Assembly (NCBI RefSeq): GCF_052076105.1
Contig: NZ_CP197245.1
Coordinates: 2,542,001 to 2,606,000 of the forward strand
Direction of reading: 5' to 3'
Length of the DNA stretch: 64,000 bases
Origin: Tardiphaga sp052076105
GTDB lineage: Bacteria > Pseudomonadota > Alphaproteobacteria > Rhizobiales > Xanthobacteraceae
Below the pieces are notes generated by a model. That model was not told the DNA's origin. It worked only from the letters and a program-made list of their open reading frames with translations, and ran no database searches. A program made the translations under genes and the position numbers. Every line of letters starts with the position of its first letter. The first letter of the stretch is position 1. Below, piece by piece: positions 34,442-44,600 of the stretch.

Positions 34442-34637
34442 CGGGAGGGAATCTTCGCATGCAGGAGAATCCCGCCATCGGGAGCGACGGCGGTGCTGAA
34501 TCGTTACATCGCATGTTATCGCCAGGTGCAAGGCAGGCCTCCCCCATAAGGCGCATCGCAGCCTTGCATGCAGATGCATTCAACCCTACCTGTCCCCGAC
34601 CATCACAATCCTCCCCTTTTTCCGGAGCCAGCCTGAC

Positions 34638-35519
34638 ATGACCGACGCCCCCTACACGCCTCCCAAAGTCTGGACCTGGGACAAGGAAAACGGCGGCAAA
34701 TTTGCCTCGACCAACCGGCCCATCGCCGGCCCCACCCATGAGAAAGAGCTCCCGACCGGCAAACATCCGTTCCAGCTCTATTCGCTGGCGACGCCGAACG
34801 GCCAGAAGGTCACGATCATGTTCGAGGAACTGCTCGCTGCCGGCCATACAGGCGCGGAATATGATGCGTGGCTGATCCGGATCGACGGTAACCAGTTCGG
34901 TTCGGGTTTCGTCGATGTGAACCCTAATTCCAAGATTCCAGCTCTGATCGACCGCAGCGGCGACAAGCCGTTTCGCGTGTTCGAATCCGGCGCGATCCTG
35001 GTGCATCTCGCCGAGAAATTCGGCGCCTTCCTTCCAAAGGGCGGCGAGGCCCGCGCCGAAACCCTGTCCTGGCTGTTCTGGCAGATGGGCAGCGCCCCCT
35101 TCCTCGGCGGCGGCTTCGGCCATTTCTATGCTTACGCACCCACGAAGATCGAATACGCCATCGATCGTTACGCCATGGAGACCAAGCGCCAGCTCGACGT
35201 GCTCGATCGCCAGCTCGCGAACAAGGAGTTTATCGCTGGCAAGGACTACAGCATCGCCGACATGGCGATTTTCCCCTGGTATGGCGGCCTCGCAGAAAGC
35301 GCGATCTATGGCGATGCCGGCACATTCCTCGATGTGCAGAGCTACAAGAACCTGCAGCGCTGGACCAGGACCATCGCGACACGACCTGCCGTGAAGCGAG
35401 GCCGCATGGTCAATCGCACTTCGGGCGATCCGGCCGGCCAGTTGCGCGAACGCCATGACGCCAGCGACTTCGACACGAATACGCAGGACAAGATCGAGGC
35501 GCAGAGCGCCAAGGCCTGA
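34638..35519 (+). CDS. yghU: Glutathione S-transferase, YghU type
   Basis: A 293-residue cytosolic thioltransferase of the Nu class (YghU/YfcG). The N-terminal extension W-T-W-D-K-E-N-G-G-K-F-A-S-T-N-R-P-I-A-G-P-T-H is specific to YghU, and the thioredoxin-like domain has S-L-A-T-P-N-G-Q-K-V with T-P-N-G for glutathione binding, N-P-N-S-K-I-P-A-L and E-S-G-A-I-L-V-H-L. These enzymes bind two glutathiones and reduce disulfides or organic hydroperoxides. A good terminator follows 15 bases after the stop. Confidence 0.92.
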   Translation: MTDAPYTPPKVWTWDKENGGKFASTNRPIAGPTHEKELPTGKHPFQLYSLATPNGQKVTIMFEELLAAGHTGAEYDAWLIRIDGNQFGSGFVDVNPNSKIPALIDRSGDKPFRVFESGAILVHLAEKFGAFLPKGGEARAETLSWLFWQMGSAPFLGGGFGHFYAYAPTKIEYAIDRYAMETKRQLDVLDRQLANKEFIAGKDYSIADMAIFPWYGGLAESAIYGDAGTFLDVQSYKNLQRWTRTIATRPAVKRGRMVNRTSGDPAGQLRERHDASDFDTNTQDKIEAQSAKA

Positions 35520-35534
35520 TCGACCGCCAAAAAG

Positions 35535-35562
35535 AAAAGCCCCGCGTGAGCGGGGCTTTTTT
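35535..35562. terminator. Bidirectional intrinsic terminator
   Basis: AAAAGCCCCGC-gtga-GCGGGGCTTTT plus two further T residues. It separates the convergent GST and PsiF genes and can act on both. Confidence 0.92.
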
Positions 35563-35587
35563 ATTCCGTGCTTGCTACAAAAAGCGC

Positions 35588-35815
35588 TCAGCCCTTCATG
35601 CATTTGTCGATGGAGCTCTTCTTGGCAGCACCCGCGAGCGGCTTGCCGTCGGCACTCTTGGCATTGTCCTCGCAACATTTCTTCATGTGGCTGGCCTTGG
35701 CGGCGCCGGCAAGCGGCTTGCCATCGGCCGACGTGGCGGAGCAGGCCGCACCTTGCGCCATGGCCGGCGCAGCACTGAACAGGCTCAAGAGGACGAGAAC
35801 AGACAGACGTTTCAT
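35588..35815 (-). CDS. PsiF-repeat exported protein
   Basis: A 75-residue precursor with signal peptide (residues 1-20, ending A-M-A-Q) and two copies of the PsiF repeat, each reading S-A-D-G-K-P-L-A-G-A-A-K and then a Cys-containing tail (K-K-C-C-E-D and D-K-C-M-K-G). PsiF in E. coli is phosphate-starvation inducible, but its function is unknown. ATG 35815 gives the correct signal peptide; the longer upstream frame is not needed. Confidence 0.88.
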   Translation of the reverse strand: MKRLSVLVLLSLFSAAPAMAQGAACSATSADGKPLAGAAKASHMKKCCEDNAKSADGKPLAGAAKKSSIDKCMKG

Positions 35816-35900
35816 GGACCGACTCCCGGTTTGTTGGAGCCGCAGCCTAGCGCAACCACCGGCTCTCGCAAGACCGGCCATGCGTCACATACTTACCGTT

Positions 35901-36323
35901 TTAGACGCTGTGCCGCGGCTTGACGATCTCGCCGCGCACCGAGGCAACGCCCATTTCGAAACTGTCGGCGATACGGCGCGCGCGGGTCATGAAGGCCTCG
36001 GTGACGTCAGCCGGAAATATCTCGCGCGCGGTCTGCTCGAACAACAAAAGCCAGCGATCGAAATGCTCGCCCTTCAGCGGCAGCACGAGATGTGGACGCA
36101 TGGGCCGACCATTGTAGCGGCCGGTCTTCAGCATCATCGACGACCAGAAATCGCTGATCTGCGCGATGTGATGATCCCAGTCGGTCACGGCGCCGTTGAA
36201 GATCGGCCCGAGCAAATCATCCTCGCGGGCGCGACCGTAAAAGGTCTGCACCAGAAGCGCGATATTTTCTTCATTCAGGGAGGGCTGGAAGCTGGTGAAG
36301 CCGATTTCGGAGGTCTGCGTCAT
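35901..36323 (-). CDS. Group III truncated haemoglobin
   Basis: A 140-residue globin of the group III truncated class. Typical features: L-V-Q-T-F-Y-G-R-A-R-E-D-D-L-L-G-P-I-F, then W-D-H-H-I and I-S-D-F-W-S-S-M, G-R-Y-N-G-R-P-M-R-P-H, with the proximal His in the segment E-H-F-D-R-W. Such globins bind O2 or NO and are linked to NO detoxification or microaerobic respiration. ATG 36323 starts at the usual family N-terminus. Stands alone. Confidence 0.88.
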   Translation of the reverse strand: MTQTSEIGFTSFQPSLNEENIALLVQTFYGRAREDDLLGPIFNGAVTDWDHHIAQISDFWSSMMLKTGRYNGRPMRPHLVLPLKGEHFDRWLLLFEQTAREIFPADVTEAFMTRARRIADSFEMGVASVRGEIVKPRHSV

Positions 36324-36655
36324 GCGCCCTGATGTAGGCGACGACGGCCAGATCGGCAACCGCCATCGCCCGAAAACCATTCTGCAATTGATCCAGCGCA
36401 AGCTCAGTTGCGACGACCCGCCGCCTGCGTCCGTTCCATCAGGTCCCCTTCCGAGCGAACGCCATAAATGCCTGCAGGAGCATCCCCCGACGCAACTTCC
36501 GGGTGCGATGGAGCGGCCCCCAGAATTCTTATAGAGCTGCCGAACTCCTCGGAGAGACCGTCCGGCGTCGCATTCGCCAACTCCCGGTGCTCTCCGGCTT
36601 TTTGCGATAGGATGACACTGATAACCGTGCCCCGAAACCGCAAGGATACCTTCAC
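36324..36655. other. Gap without convincing gene
   Basis: About 330 bases between the globin gene and the AraC-family gene. The open frames here have no ribosome binding sites, family resemblance or codon bias that I trust. It must contain the promoters of both divergent genes; no clear operator was found. Confidence 0.5.
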
Positions 36656-37555
36656 TTGCCCGAAGCTCTCCTCTCCGCCCGCTCCGGCGAGTTTCCGACC
36701 TTTGAAACCTCGGATTTCGCGGGCGAAGGCTCGTTCTACTTCGACCTCGTACGACTGGAGGACCGCGACGACATCCCACGCGGTTTCCTGCACCGGCACA
36801 ACTATTACCATCTGCTCTGGATGACCCGCGCGAGCGGCACGCACACACTCGACTTCGCGCATTTCGACGTGCGTGACCACGCGGTGTTCTTCCTTTCGCC
36901 GGGCCAGGTCCATGCCTGGACGTCATCGGTCAAGCCTCACGGCTACGTGCTGAACTTCAGCACCGACTTCTTCGCGCGGATGTTTCCGCGCGCCGACGAT
37001 GTCGCGAAACTTCCATTCTTCCAACCTGCGCGTGGCAACAGCGCGCTCTATCTCACGCAGGCCCAGCATGACGGCATGCTGCCGCTGCTCCGCGAGATGG
37101 AAATCGAGTCACGCGATCGTCAGCCAGGCTTCCCCGATGTGGTGCGGTCCTGCCTGCTGATCCTGCTCACGCGTCTGAGCCGTCTGTGCTCGGACAACGA
37201 GCCCGCCGGCGGCATCGGTCCGCACCAGGCACTCGCGCGCCGTTTCGCGACACTGGTGGAAACGCACTACCTGCGCTTCGGGACCATTGGCCAATATGCC
37301 GAGGCGCTCTGCGTGAGCGAGCGTCAGCTCAACGATGCAGTCAAGCGAACTGTGGCGCGCACAGCCAGCCAGGTGGTGCAGGACCGCGTGATGCTCGAAG
37401 CCAAGCGCTGGCTCAGCAACACCGAAACGGGCATCGCCGAGATCGCCTTCCGCCTCAATATCGAGGATCCCGCCTACTTCGCGCGTTTCTTCAAGAAGCA
37501 GACCGGCCTAACGCCGGGCGACTTCCGGAGGAAGCATTGCCGTCCGCTGGACTGA
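36656..37555 (+). CDS. AraC-family transcriptional regulator
   Basis: A 299-residue activator with an N-terminal cupin-like sensing domain (H-R-H-N-Y-Y-H-L-L-W near residue 46, and F-L-S-P-G-Q-V-H-A-W near residue 80) and a C-terminal double helix-turn-helix (Y-A-E-A-L-C-V-S-E-R-Q-L-N-D-A-V, then I-A-E-I-A-F-R-L-N and P-A-Y-F-A-R-F-F-K-K-Q-T-G). The TTG start at 36656 follows AAGGA at about ten bases; no ATG fits better. It precedes a Bug receptor gene in the same direction by 162 bases and probably controls it. Confidence 0.88.
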   Translation: MPEALLSARSGEFPTFETSDFAGEGSFYFDLVRLEDRDDIPRGFLHRHNYYHLLWMTRASGTHTLDFAHFDVRDHAVFFLSPGQVHAWTSSVKPHGYVLNFSTDFFARMFPRADDVAKLPFFQPARGNSALYLTQAQHDGMLPLLREMEIESRDRQPGFPDVVRSCLLILLTRLSRLCSDNEPAGGIGPHQALARRFATLVETHYLRFGTIGQYAEALCVSERQLNDAVKRTVARTASQVVQDRVMLEAKRWLSNTETGIAEIAFRLNIEDPAYFARFFKKQTGLTPGDFRRKHCRPLD

Positions 37556-37717
37556 CACGCGAAAAAGTCCAACACAACGTCTGATCCGTCCTAGCGCCGC
37601 CACCGCGCGGCTGCATAAAGTGTTCCGCACGGACGTCTGACCGGGCGTTGCTGTCGCCACTTGTGCGTTCGTTTGTGCATGTCGACAGAACATAAAAACA
37701 AAAGGCCGAGGAAACGA

Positions 37718-38692
37718 ATGTACAAGGCAATCACTCCGTTGCGGAGCCTCGTCGTGGCCGCAGCATTGGCCCTCACCTCAGTCAGCGCGATGGCCGATTA
37801 TCCGGAACGTCCCCTGCGCGTGATCGTGCCGTTCGCCGCCGGTGGTGCCACCGACGTGATCGCGCGCACCGTGGCGCAAGCCATGTCGGTACGGCTCGGC
37901 CAGTCGATCGTGGTGGAAAACAAGGCCGGCGCCAACGGCAATATCGGCGGCGCCGCGGCGGCGCGCTCGGAGCCCGATGGCTACACGCTGCTGATGGCCA
38001 CGTCGAGCCACGCGATCAACGCGTCGCTCTACCAGAAGCTCAGCTACAGCCTCACGCGCGATTTCGCGGCCTTGTCAAACCTGGCGTCGGTGCCCCTGCT
38101 GCTGGTGGTACACCCGTCGGTGCCGGTCAATTCGGTGAGCGAACTCGCCGCTTACGCCAAGGCCAATGCCGCGAGCGTCAATTATGCATCGGGCGGCGTA
38201 GGCACCGCGTCCCATCTGTCCGGCGAGCAGTTCAGCACACTGGCTGGTGCGAAGATCACGCACGTCGCTTACAAGGGCGGCGCGCAGGCGCTCAACGATA
38301 TGATCGGCGGACAGGTGCAGATCATGTTCGCCAACCTGCCCGAAGTTCTCTCTCTGGTGCAGAGTGGCAAGCTCAAGGCGCTGGCGGTGACGGGCAGCAC
38401 GCGTCACGCCGCCTTGCCGGACGTGCCCGCTTTCTCGGAAACGCCGTATCCCGGCATGAACTTACGCTCGTGGTTCGGCCTGTTCGCACCGGCCGGCACG
38501 CCCCCTGCGATCGTCGAGAAGCTGTCGCAGACCATCGTTCAGAGCGTGGCCGACCCCGCTGTCCAGGAGCGGCTCAAAGGGCTCGGCGCCGACCCTGTCG
38601 GTGACGACCAGGCGACATTCCAGAAATACGTGAACGACGAGGTGGCGCGCTGGGCCGTGCTTGTTAAGCAGTCCGGCGCCACCGCCGAATAG
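37718..38692 (+). CDS. Bug-family (TctC) periplasmic receptor
   Basis: A 324-residue solute receptor with signal peptide (about residues 1-27, ending S-A-M-A) and family motifs Y-P-E-R-P-L-R-V-I-V-P-F-A-A-G-G, V-V-E-N-K-A-G-A-N-G-N and S-E-P-D-G-Y-T-L. The ATG at 37718 has CGAGGAAA upstream. It sits between an AraC regulator and a NIPSNAP-family gene, 33 bases before the latter, so the two are likely co-transcribed. The ligand is unknown; this family binds carboxylates and similar small molecules. Confidence 0.9.
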   Translation: MYKAITPLRSLVVAAALALTSVSAMADYPERPLRVIVPFAAGGATDVIARTVAQAMSVRLGQSIVVENKAGANGNIGGAAAARSEPDGYTLLMATSSHAINASLYQKLSYSLTRDFAALSNLASVPLLLVVHPSVPVNSVSELAAYAKANAASVNYASGGVGTASHLSGEQFSTLAGAKITHVAYKGGAQALNDMIGGQVQIMFANLPEVLSLVQSGKLKALAVTGSTRHAALPDVPAFSETPYPGMNLRSWFGLFAPAGTPPAIVEKLSQTIVQSVADPAVQERLKGLGADPVGDDQATFQKYVNDEVARWAVLVKQSGATAE

Positions 38693-38725
38693 CCCTATTG
38701 ATCCGCCACCGCTTGAGGAAATCCC

Positions 38726-39043
38726 ATGCTGCTTGACGTTCGCACCTACACCTGCCGCCCCGGCACGATCAAGAAACACCTGGCGCTGTATGCCGAGCAC
38801 GGCTACGAGATCCAGAGCCGCCATCTGGGCAAGCCACTCGCCTACGCGCAAATTGAGACCGGCAACGTCAACAGCTACATGCACATCTGGGTTTATGACA
38901 GCGCAGCCGATCGCGAGGCCAAGCGCCAGGCGCTGCAGAAGGACCCGGACTGGGCCGGCTACCTGAAGATCAGCGCCGAGGCCGCCTATCTCATCAGCCA
39001 GGAAAACCAGCTGATGACGCCGGTCTCGTTCTTCAAGCCGTAG
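38726..39043 (+). CDS. NIPSNAP-family protein
   Basis: A 105-residue dimeric alpha/beta-barrel protein of the NIPSNAP type. It begins L-D-V-R-T-Y-T-C-R-P-G-T and has L-A-L-Y-A-E-H-G, V-N-S-Y-M-H-I-W-V-Y-D-S-A-A-D-R-E-A-K-R and W-A-G-Y-L, all standard. Such proteins often lie in degradation operons, where the biochemical role is not settled. It has TTGAGGA before the ATG and is the last gene of the AraC/Bug unit. Confidence 0.87.
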   Translation: MLLDVRTYTCRPGTIKKHLALYAEHGYEIQSRHLGKPLAYAQIETGNVNSYMHIWVYDSAADREAKRQALQKDPDWAGYLKISAEAAYLISQENQLMTPVSFFKP

Positions 39044-39115
39044 GCGGATCCGCAGTCGCGGCTTCTGACTGCCGCGACTGCAGGCCCGGCAGGCACCGAG
39101 CCCGGCAGCGCAAGC

Positions 39116-39910
39116 TCAGTTGCGATAGGACGGATCGACCCGGTCGAGCTTGCGGAGCAGCGCCGGCCACGCCAGTTCGCCGCTGAGGCCCGGAACATTG
39201 TCACGTGGCTTCATACGGTCATAGGTATCCTGCAGGACCTTCTGCGGCGGCGTGATCAGCTTGGTGTTGCACGATAGCGCTGCGACCTGAACCTGACAGG
39301 CCCGCTCCATCCGGAACAGCACGTTGAAAGCCGCGGCGATGGTCTTGCCGACCACCAGCAGGCCGTGATTGCGCAGCACCATCGCTTCATGATTGCCAAG
39401 ATGCGCGATCAATCGCTCCCGCTCTTCTGGATTGTCCGCGATGCCCTCGAAGTCATGATAGGCGACGTGAAGGAATCGCATGCAGGTCTGTGCCACCGGC
39501 AGCAACCCGCATTCCATCGCAGATACAGCCATGCCGGCCACCGTATGGGTATGCGCGACGCAATCGACATCGTGCCTCGCCATGTGGATGGCACTGTGGA
39601 TCACAAAGCCCGCAGCATTCACGGCGTAGTCGGACGCGTTGAACAGCGTGTTGCCGTCGAGATCGATCTTGACGAGGCTCGATGCATCGATCTCCTCATA
39701 GAGCATGCCATAGGGATTGATCAGGAACTGGTCTTCCGTTCCCGGCACGCGGCAGGAGATGTGGTTGGCAATCATTTCGGTCATGCCATACATCGCCGTC
39801 AGGCGATAACAGGCCGCGAGATTGACGCGCGACTGCCATTCCTCGGGACTGACCTGATCCTGCACCGAACGGACGACTTTCACAGCGGGTGAGCTGACGG
39901 CTGCATTCAT
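39116..39910 (-). CDS. Class II aldolase/adducin-family protein
   Basis: A 264-residue class II aldolase-fold enzyme that uses a zinc ion to cleave or epimerise sugar phosphates or hydroxy acids. The metal site is seen as H-T-H-T in C-V-A-H-T-H-T and a third His in L-R-N-H-G-L-L. Also present are M-T-E-M-I-A-N-H-I-S-C-R-V-P and F-L-I-N-P-Y-G-M-L-Y-E-E-I, the substrate loop of this family. ATG at 39910. A Bug receptor gene lies 30 bases upstream on the same strand, so receptor and aldolase form an operon for one organic substrate. Confidence 0.9.
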   Translation of the reverse strand: MNAAVSSPAVKVVRSVQDQVSPEEWQSRVNLAACYRLTAMYGMTEMIANHISCRVPGTEDQFLINPYGMLYEEIDASSLVKIDLDGNTLFNASDYAVNAAGFVIHSAIHMARHDVDCVAHTHTVAGMAVSAMECGLLPVAQTCMRFLHVAYHDFEGIADNPEERERLIAHLGNHEAMVLRNHGLLVVGKTIAAAFNVLFRMERACQVQVAALSCNTKLITPPQKVLQDTYDRMKPRDNVPGLSGELAWPALLRKLDRVDPSYRN

Positions 39911-39940
39911 TGACGTTCTCCCTTGATCTTGTTCACGCGG

Positions 39941-40924
39941 TCAGTCGACCGTGATGTTGGCTTCGCGAATGAGCTTTCCCAGACGGTCGCGCTCGCTCTT
40001 CACATGGGTTTCGAGTTCCGCCGGCGTCATCGGCCATGGCTGGTTGCCGATCGGCTCCATCTTCCTTGCGAATTCCGGCGTCTTGACGATGCGAGTGATG
40101 GCAGCGCTGAGCCTGTCCAGAACCGGCTGCGGTGTACCAGCGGGTGCGAACACCGCGAACCACGTCGCGCCGACAATGCTCGGGAATCCGAGTTCCTTGA
40201 AGGTCGGCACATCGGGCAATTGCGGCAAGCGCTCCTCGGACAAGACCGCCAGCGCGCGGTACATGCCGGCCTTGTGGTTCGGGACCGTATTGGTCAGCGC
40301 TTCCACATTGCTGTCGACGATGCCCGCAAGCATGTCGTTCATCGCCGGCGCAGCACCGCGATAATGCACGTGCTGCAGCTTCACGCCGAGCCCGCGGGCC
40401 ACGATCTCGCCCATCAGATGCACGGTGCTGCCCGGCCCGTTGGTGGCGTTGTTGACCTTGCTTGGATTGGCCAGCGCATAGGCACGAAACGCTGCGACGT
40501 CGGCGGCCGGAAAGTCCTTCTTCACGACGAAGGCAAACGGCACCTTCACCACCATTGCAACCGGCGCGAAATCCTCCAGCCTGTATTTGATGGAGGCCAG
40601 CAGATGCGGGTTGGTCGTGAAGGTCGTCGCGCTGGCGAACAGCAGCGTGTAACCATCCTTGTCGGCGCCGGCCACGACTTGCGCACCGATCGACGTACTG
40701 GCACCGCCGCGGTTCTCGATCACCACCTGCTTGCCGAGTTCGGCACTGAGCTGTTCGGTGAGGATGCGCGCGACAATGTCGGTCGTTCCGCCCGGCGGAA
40801 ATGGCACGACCATCGTGATGTTGCGATCGGGATATTGCTGCGCCTGCCCCGGCGCTACGGCGAACAGCGATGCGGCAAGGACCGCAGCGATGGCAAACCA
40901 TCGCCCCTTCTTGTTGTTGCTCAC
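39941..40924 (-). CDS. Bug-family (TctC) periplasmic receptor
   Basis: A 327-residue receptor with signal peptide (ending A-P-G-Q-A-Q) and motifs Y-P-D-R-N-I-T-M-V-V-P-F-P-P-G-G-T-T-D and V-I-E-N-R-G-G-A-S. Here the usual A-x-P-D-G-Y-T segment reads A-D-K-D-G-Y-T-L-L. The GTG at 40924 has GGGAG five bases upstream and is preferred to the upstream start at 40972. It leads a two-gene operon with a class II aldolase-like gene. Likely feeds that enzyme's pathway, inferred from position. Confidence 0.9.
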   Translation of the reverse strand: MSNNKKGRWFAIAAVLAASLFAVAPGQAQQYPDRNITMVVPFPPGGTTDIVARILTEQLSAELGKQVVIENRGGASTSIGAQVVAGADKDGYTLLFASATTFTTNPHLLASIKYRLEDFAPVAMVVKVPFAFVVKKDFPAADVAAFRAYALANPSKVNNATNGPGSTVHLMGEIVARGLGVKLQHVHYRGAAPAMNDMLAGIVDSNVEALTNTVPNHKAGMYRALAVLSEERLPQLPDVPTFKELGFPSIVGATWFAVFAPAGTPQPVLDRLSAAITRIVKTPEFARKMEPIGNQPWPMTPAELETHVKSERDRLGKLIREANITVD

Positions 40925-41086
40925 GTTTTCTCCCTTTGCGCCGGTCCATTGGGCTTTCGCCTGGAACGACATTTTCGGGAGAGGCTAAAACAAGAGTCCG
41001 GCCGATGCGACGACTAAATAAGCCGGGCAGCTATCGGATTACACTGGACGCGCAATTGACGAACGGGACGCTGCCGTTTCGGTGAA

Positions 41087-41416
41087 TCAATGCACCGTGG
41101 CGTTCGAGAACAGGTTGATCACAATCACGCCGGAGACGATCAGGCCGAGACCGCACAGCGCTGCCGGATCGAGCTTCTGTCCCTGAAAAGCCCAGGCGAT
41201 GCCGGTCACCAGCACGATGCCGACACCGGACCAGATCGCGTAGGCAACGCCGGTCGGGATGTCGCGCAAGGCGATAGACAGAAAATAGAATGACACGGCA
41301 TAGCCCGCCACCGTCACCAGTGACGGCACCGGTTTACTGAAGCCATCGGAGAGCTTGAGGAAGCTGGTGGCAATCACTTCGCACAGGATGGCGATGGTGA
41401 GATAGGCATAAGTCAT
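41087..41416 (-). CDS. Small multidrug resistance (SMR) transporter
   Basis: A 109-residue protein with four membrane helices, typical for EmrE-like SMR proteins. The essential Glu is E13 in A-I-L-C-E-V-I-A-T, and helix 3 has V-A-Y-A-I-W-S-G-V-G-I-V. These dimers exchange protons for quaternary ammonium and other cations. The loop residues look more like EmrE than SugE (Gdx). Its start overlaps the stop of the small upstream gene by four bases (ATGA). Confidence 0.92.
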   Translation of the reverse strand: MTYAYLTIAILCEVIATSFLKLSDGFSKPVPSLVTVAGYAVSFYFLSIALRDIPTGVAYAIWSGVGIVLVTGIAWAFQGQKLDPAALCGLGLIVSGVIVINLFSNATVH

Positions 41417-41667
41417 GACGCGCGCCCGGTGCTAGCCGCTCCGGATTGACCGGACACGCGTTCGAGATAATCGCGATGAATCGCCTGGACGGTGACGCGG
41501 TCGTCGAATTTCACGCGCACGCAGCTTGGCGTCCCCATGCCGACGATGACGCCCTCGCGGCTGCCATAGGTTGAGTGCCGCTCCAGCCCGAACGCGTTCA
41601 TGCGCACGCGATCGCCGTAGTTGAGCCAGGCCGGATCGAGATCCCTTTCGTAAGCCACGCGGCGCAT
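41413..41667 (-). CDS. Small basic protein, paralogue of 17503-17778
   Basis: An 84-residue protein with G-D-R-V-R-M-N-A-F-G, E-R-H-S-T-Y-G-S-R-E-G-V-I-V-G-M-G and K-F-D-D-R-V-T-V-Q-A-I-H-R-D-Y-L-E-R-V, shared with the protein at 17503-17778. AGGA lies eight bases before the ATG at 41667. It overlaps the SMR gene by four bases and follows the RND pump gene by only nine, so it belongs to this efflux operon. In the first locus its neighbour is a patatin-like lipoprotein. Function unknown. Confidence 0.75.
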   Translation of the reverse strand: MRRVAYERDLDPAWLNYGDRVRMNAFGLERHSTYGSREGVIVGMGTPSCVRVKFDDRVTVQAIHRDYLERVSGQSGAASTGRAS

Positions 41668-41676
41668 ATTCAATTC

Positions 41677-44600
41677 CTACATTGTGGTCGGACGCGGCGT
41701 GCCCTCATGGGACGTCGCCGCCTCTTCATCTTCACCGTGCTGGACCTGTTTCGCGGGCATGCGCTTCAGCACGAACACGTAGAACACCGGCACGAACAGC
41801 ACCGCGAGCACGGTGGCCGAGATCATGCCGCCGAGCACGCCAGTGCCGATAGCGTTCTGACTTCCGGCGCTGGCGCCCGTCGCGATCGCCAGCGGCGTCA
41901 CGCCAAGAATGAACGCAAGCGACGTCATCAGGATCGGACGGAAGCGGAGATAGGCCGCCTCGATGGCCGCCTCACGCAGCGACTTGCCTTCGGCATGCAG
42001 CTCCCTGGCAAATTCCACGATCAGGATGGCGTTCTTCGCCGACAGGCCGATGATGGCGATGAGGCCGACCTTGAAATAGATGTCGTTCGGCATGTCCCGC
42101 AGCATCACCGCGAGCAGCGAGCCGATGATGCCGAGCGGCACCACCAGCATCACCGACAGCGGAATCGACCAGCTCTCATAGAGCGCTGCGAGCAGAAGGA
42201 ACACGAACAGCACGCTGAGCCCGAGCAGGAACGGCGCCTGATTGCCTGACTCGATCTCCTGCTGCGACTGCCCGGCCCATTGATAGCCGAAGCCATCGGG
42301 CAGTTGCGCGACCAGCCGCTCCATTTCCTTGATGGCGTCGCCGGACGAATGACCCGGCGCGGCATCGCCGGCGATGCGGATCGACGGATAACCGTTGAAC
42401 CCGACCACCTGCACCGGCCCCTTCGCCCATTCGGTGCGCGCGAAAGCCGACAGTGGCACCATGCCGCCGCTGGCATTGCGGACGTTCAGCTTCAGCAGAT
42501 CGCCGGCCTGCATGCGCCGATCGTCCTCCGCCTGCACGGTGACACGCTGCATGCGGCCTGCATTGGGGAAGTCGTTGACATAGGACGAGCCGAGGCTGGC
42601 CGAGACCGTCGTGTTGATGTCGGCAAACGAGACGCCGAACGTGTTGGCCTTCTCGCGGTCGATGACAAGATTGAGTTGCGCCGAATTGGACAAGCCTTCG
42701 ATGCGAAGCCCGACCAGCACGGAACTCTTGGCTCCCGCCGCCATCAATTGGCTGGCCGCAGCGGACAATGCGGCGGAGCCACGGTTGCTGCGGTCCTGCA
42801 GGCGGAAGGTGAAGCCGGTGGAATTGCCGAGGCCTTCGATCGGCGGTGGCGACAGCGCAAATGCAGTCGCATCGCCGATCTTGGCGAATTCGGCGTTAGT
42901 ACGGTTGACGATGGCTGGTGCGGCATCCTTCGTCCCGCGCTCGCTCCAGTCCTTCAGCGTCGGGAATGCGATGCCGGAGCTGAGGCCGTTACCGGAGAAG
43001 CTGAATCCCAGCACCGAGAATACGCTGGCGACACCCTCCTCCTTCATGAACACGGTCTCGACCTGCTTTACCGACTCCAGCGTGCGCGTCTGGCTCGCTT
43101 CCGGTGGCGCCTGGATATCGACGATCACATAGCCCTGGTCTTCGGTCGGCAGGAAGCCGGACGGCAGCCGCACGTAAGCCCAGCCGAGCCCGACCAGCAG
43201 CGCGAGATAGACCACCATGATGCGTCCGGTGCGACCGGTCGCCCACACGACGGCCGACCGATAGCGTCCAGCCAGCGCGTCAAATCTGCGATTGAACCAG
43301 CCGAAGAAGCCGCCCTTCTCGTGATGCCCCTTGGCGATCGGCTTCAGGAACGTGGCGCACAATGCCGGCGTCAGCGTCAGTGCCAGGAAGCCCGAAAACA
43401 GGATCGATACCACCATGGTCAGGCTGAACTGCCGGTAGATGATGCCGACCGCGCCCGGAAAGAACGCCATCGGCACGAACACCGCCGTCAGCACCAGCGT
43501 GATGCCGACGATGGCGCCGCTAATCTGCTTCATGGCCTTGCGCGTCGCCGCGCGTGGCGACAGGCCCTCCTGCGCCATCAGCCGCTCGACATTCTCCACC
43601 ACGACGATGGCGTCATCGACGAGAATGCCGATCGCCAGCACCATGGCGAACATGGTCAGCACATTGATGGAGAAGCCGGTCGCGAACATCACCGCGCAAG
43701 TACCAAGCAGCGCGATCGGCACCACGATAGTCGGGATCAGCGTGTAGCGGATGTTCTGCAGGAACAGGAACATCACGATGAAGACGAGGCCGATGGCCTC
43801 CGCCAGCGTGTGCAGCACCTTCTCGATCGACGCCCTGACGAAAGGCGTTGTGTCATAGGGGATCTCGTAGGTCAGCCCCTTCGGGAAGAACTTGGCCAGT
43901 TCCTTCATCTTGGCATTAACCGCCTCGGAGGTCGCCAGCGCGTTGCCGGTCGCCGACATCTGCACGCCGATGGCCGCTGCCGCCTTGCCGTTCAGGCGGC
44001 TGGCGAAATTGTAGTCCTCGCCGCCGACCTCGACCCGCGCCACGTCGCGCAACCGCACCGACGATCCGTCGCGATTGGCGCGCAGCACGATGGCAGCGAA
44101 CTCATCGGGCGTGCCGAGTTGTCCCTTCACCAGCACCGGTGCCGAGACTTCCTGCGAGATCGGGTTCGGCGTCGCGCCGATGCGCCCCGCCGAGACCTGT
44201 GCGTTCTGCGCCGCGATCGCGGCCGTAATGTCCGCAGATGTGAGACCGAGGCCGAGCATCTTGTCGGGATCGATCCAGACGCGCATCGAACGCTGCGTGC
44301 CGAACAACTGGGCCTTGCCGACACCCGGCACACGGCGGATTTCGCTGAGCACGTTGCGCGTGATGTAATCGCCGAGGCCGATACTGTCGATCGAGCCATC
44401 GATGGACTGCATGGAGATGAACAGCAGGAAGGCAATCGAGCCTTCCTCCACGATGATGCCTTGCTGCGTCACCGCGCGCGGCAGCCGCGACTCCACGCGG
44501 CGGATGCGGTTCTGCACATCCACCGTCGCCTGCGCGATGGTCGTGCCCGGCTGGAACGTGACGTCGATCTGGATCGCACCGGTCGCATCTGCCGTGGACT

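Noticed and set aside
34104..35678. A 524-codon open frame on the minus strand
   Set aside because: It runs antisense through the GST gene and out of frame through the MFS gene, both with clear family motifs. Its product is low-complexity and has no recognisable domain.
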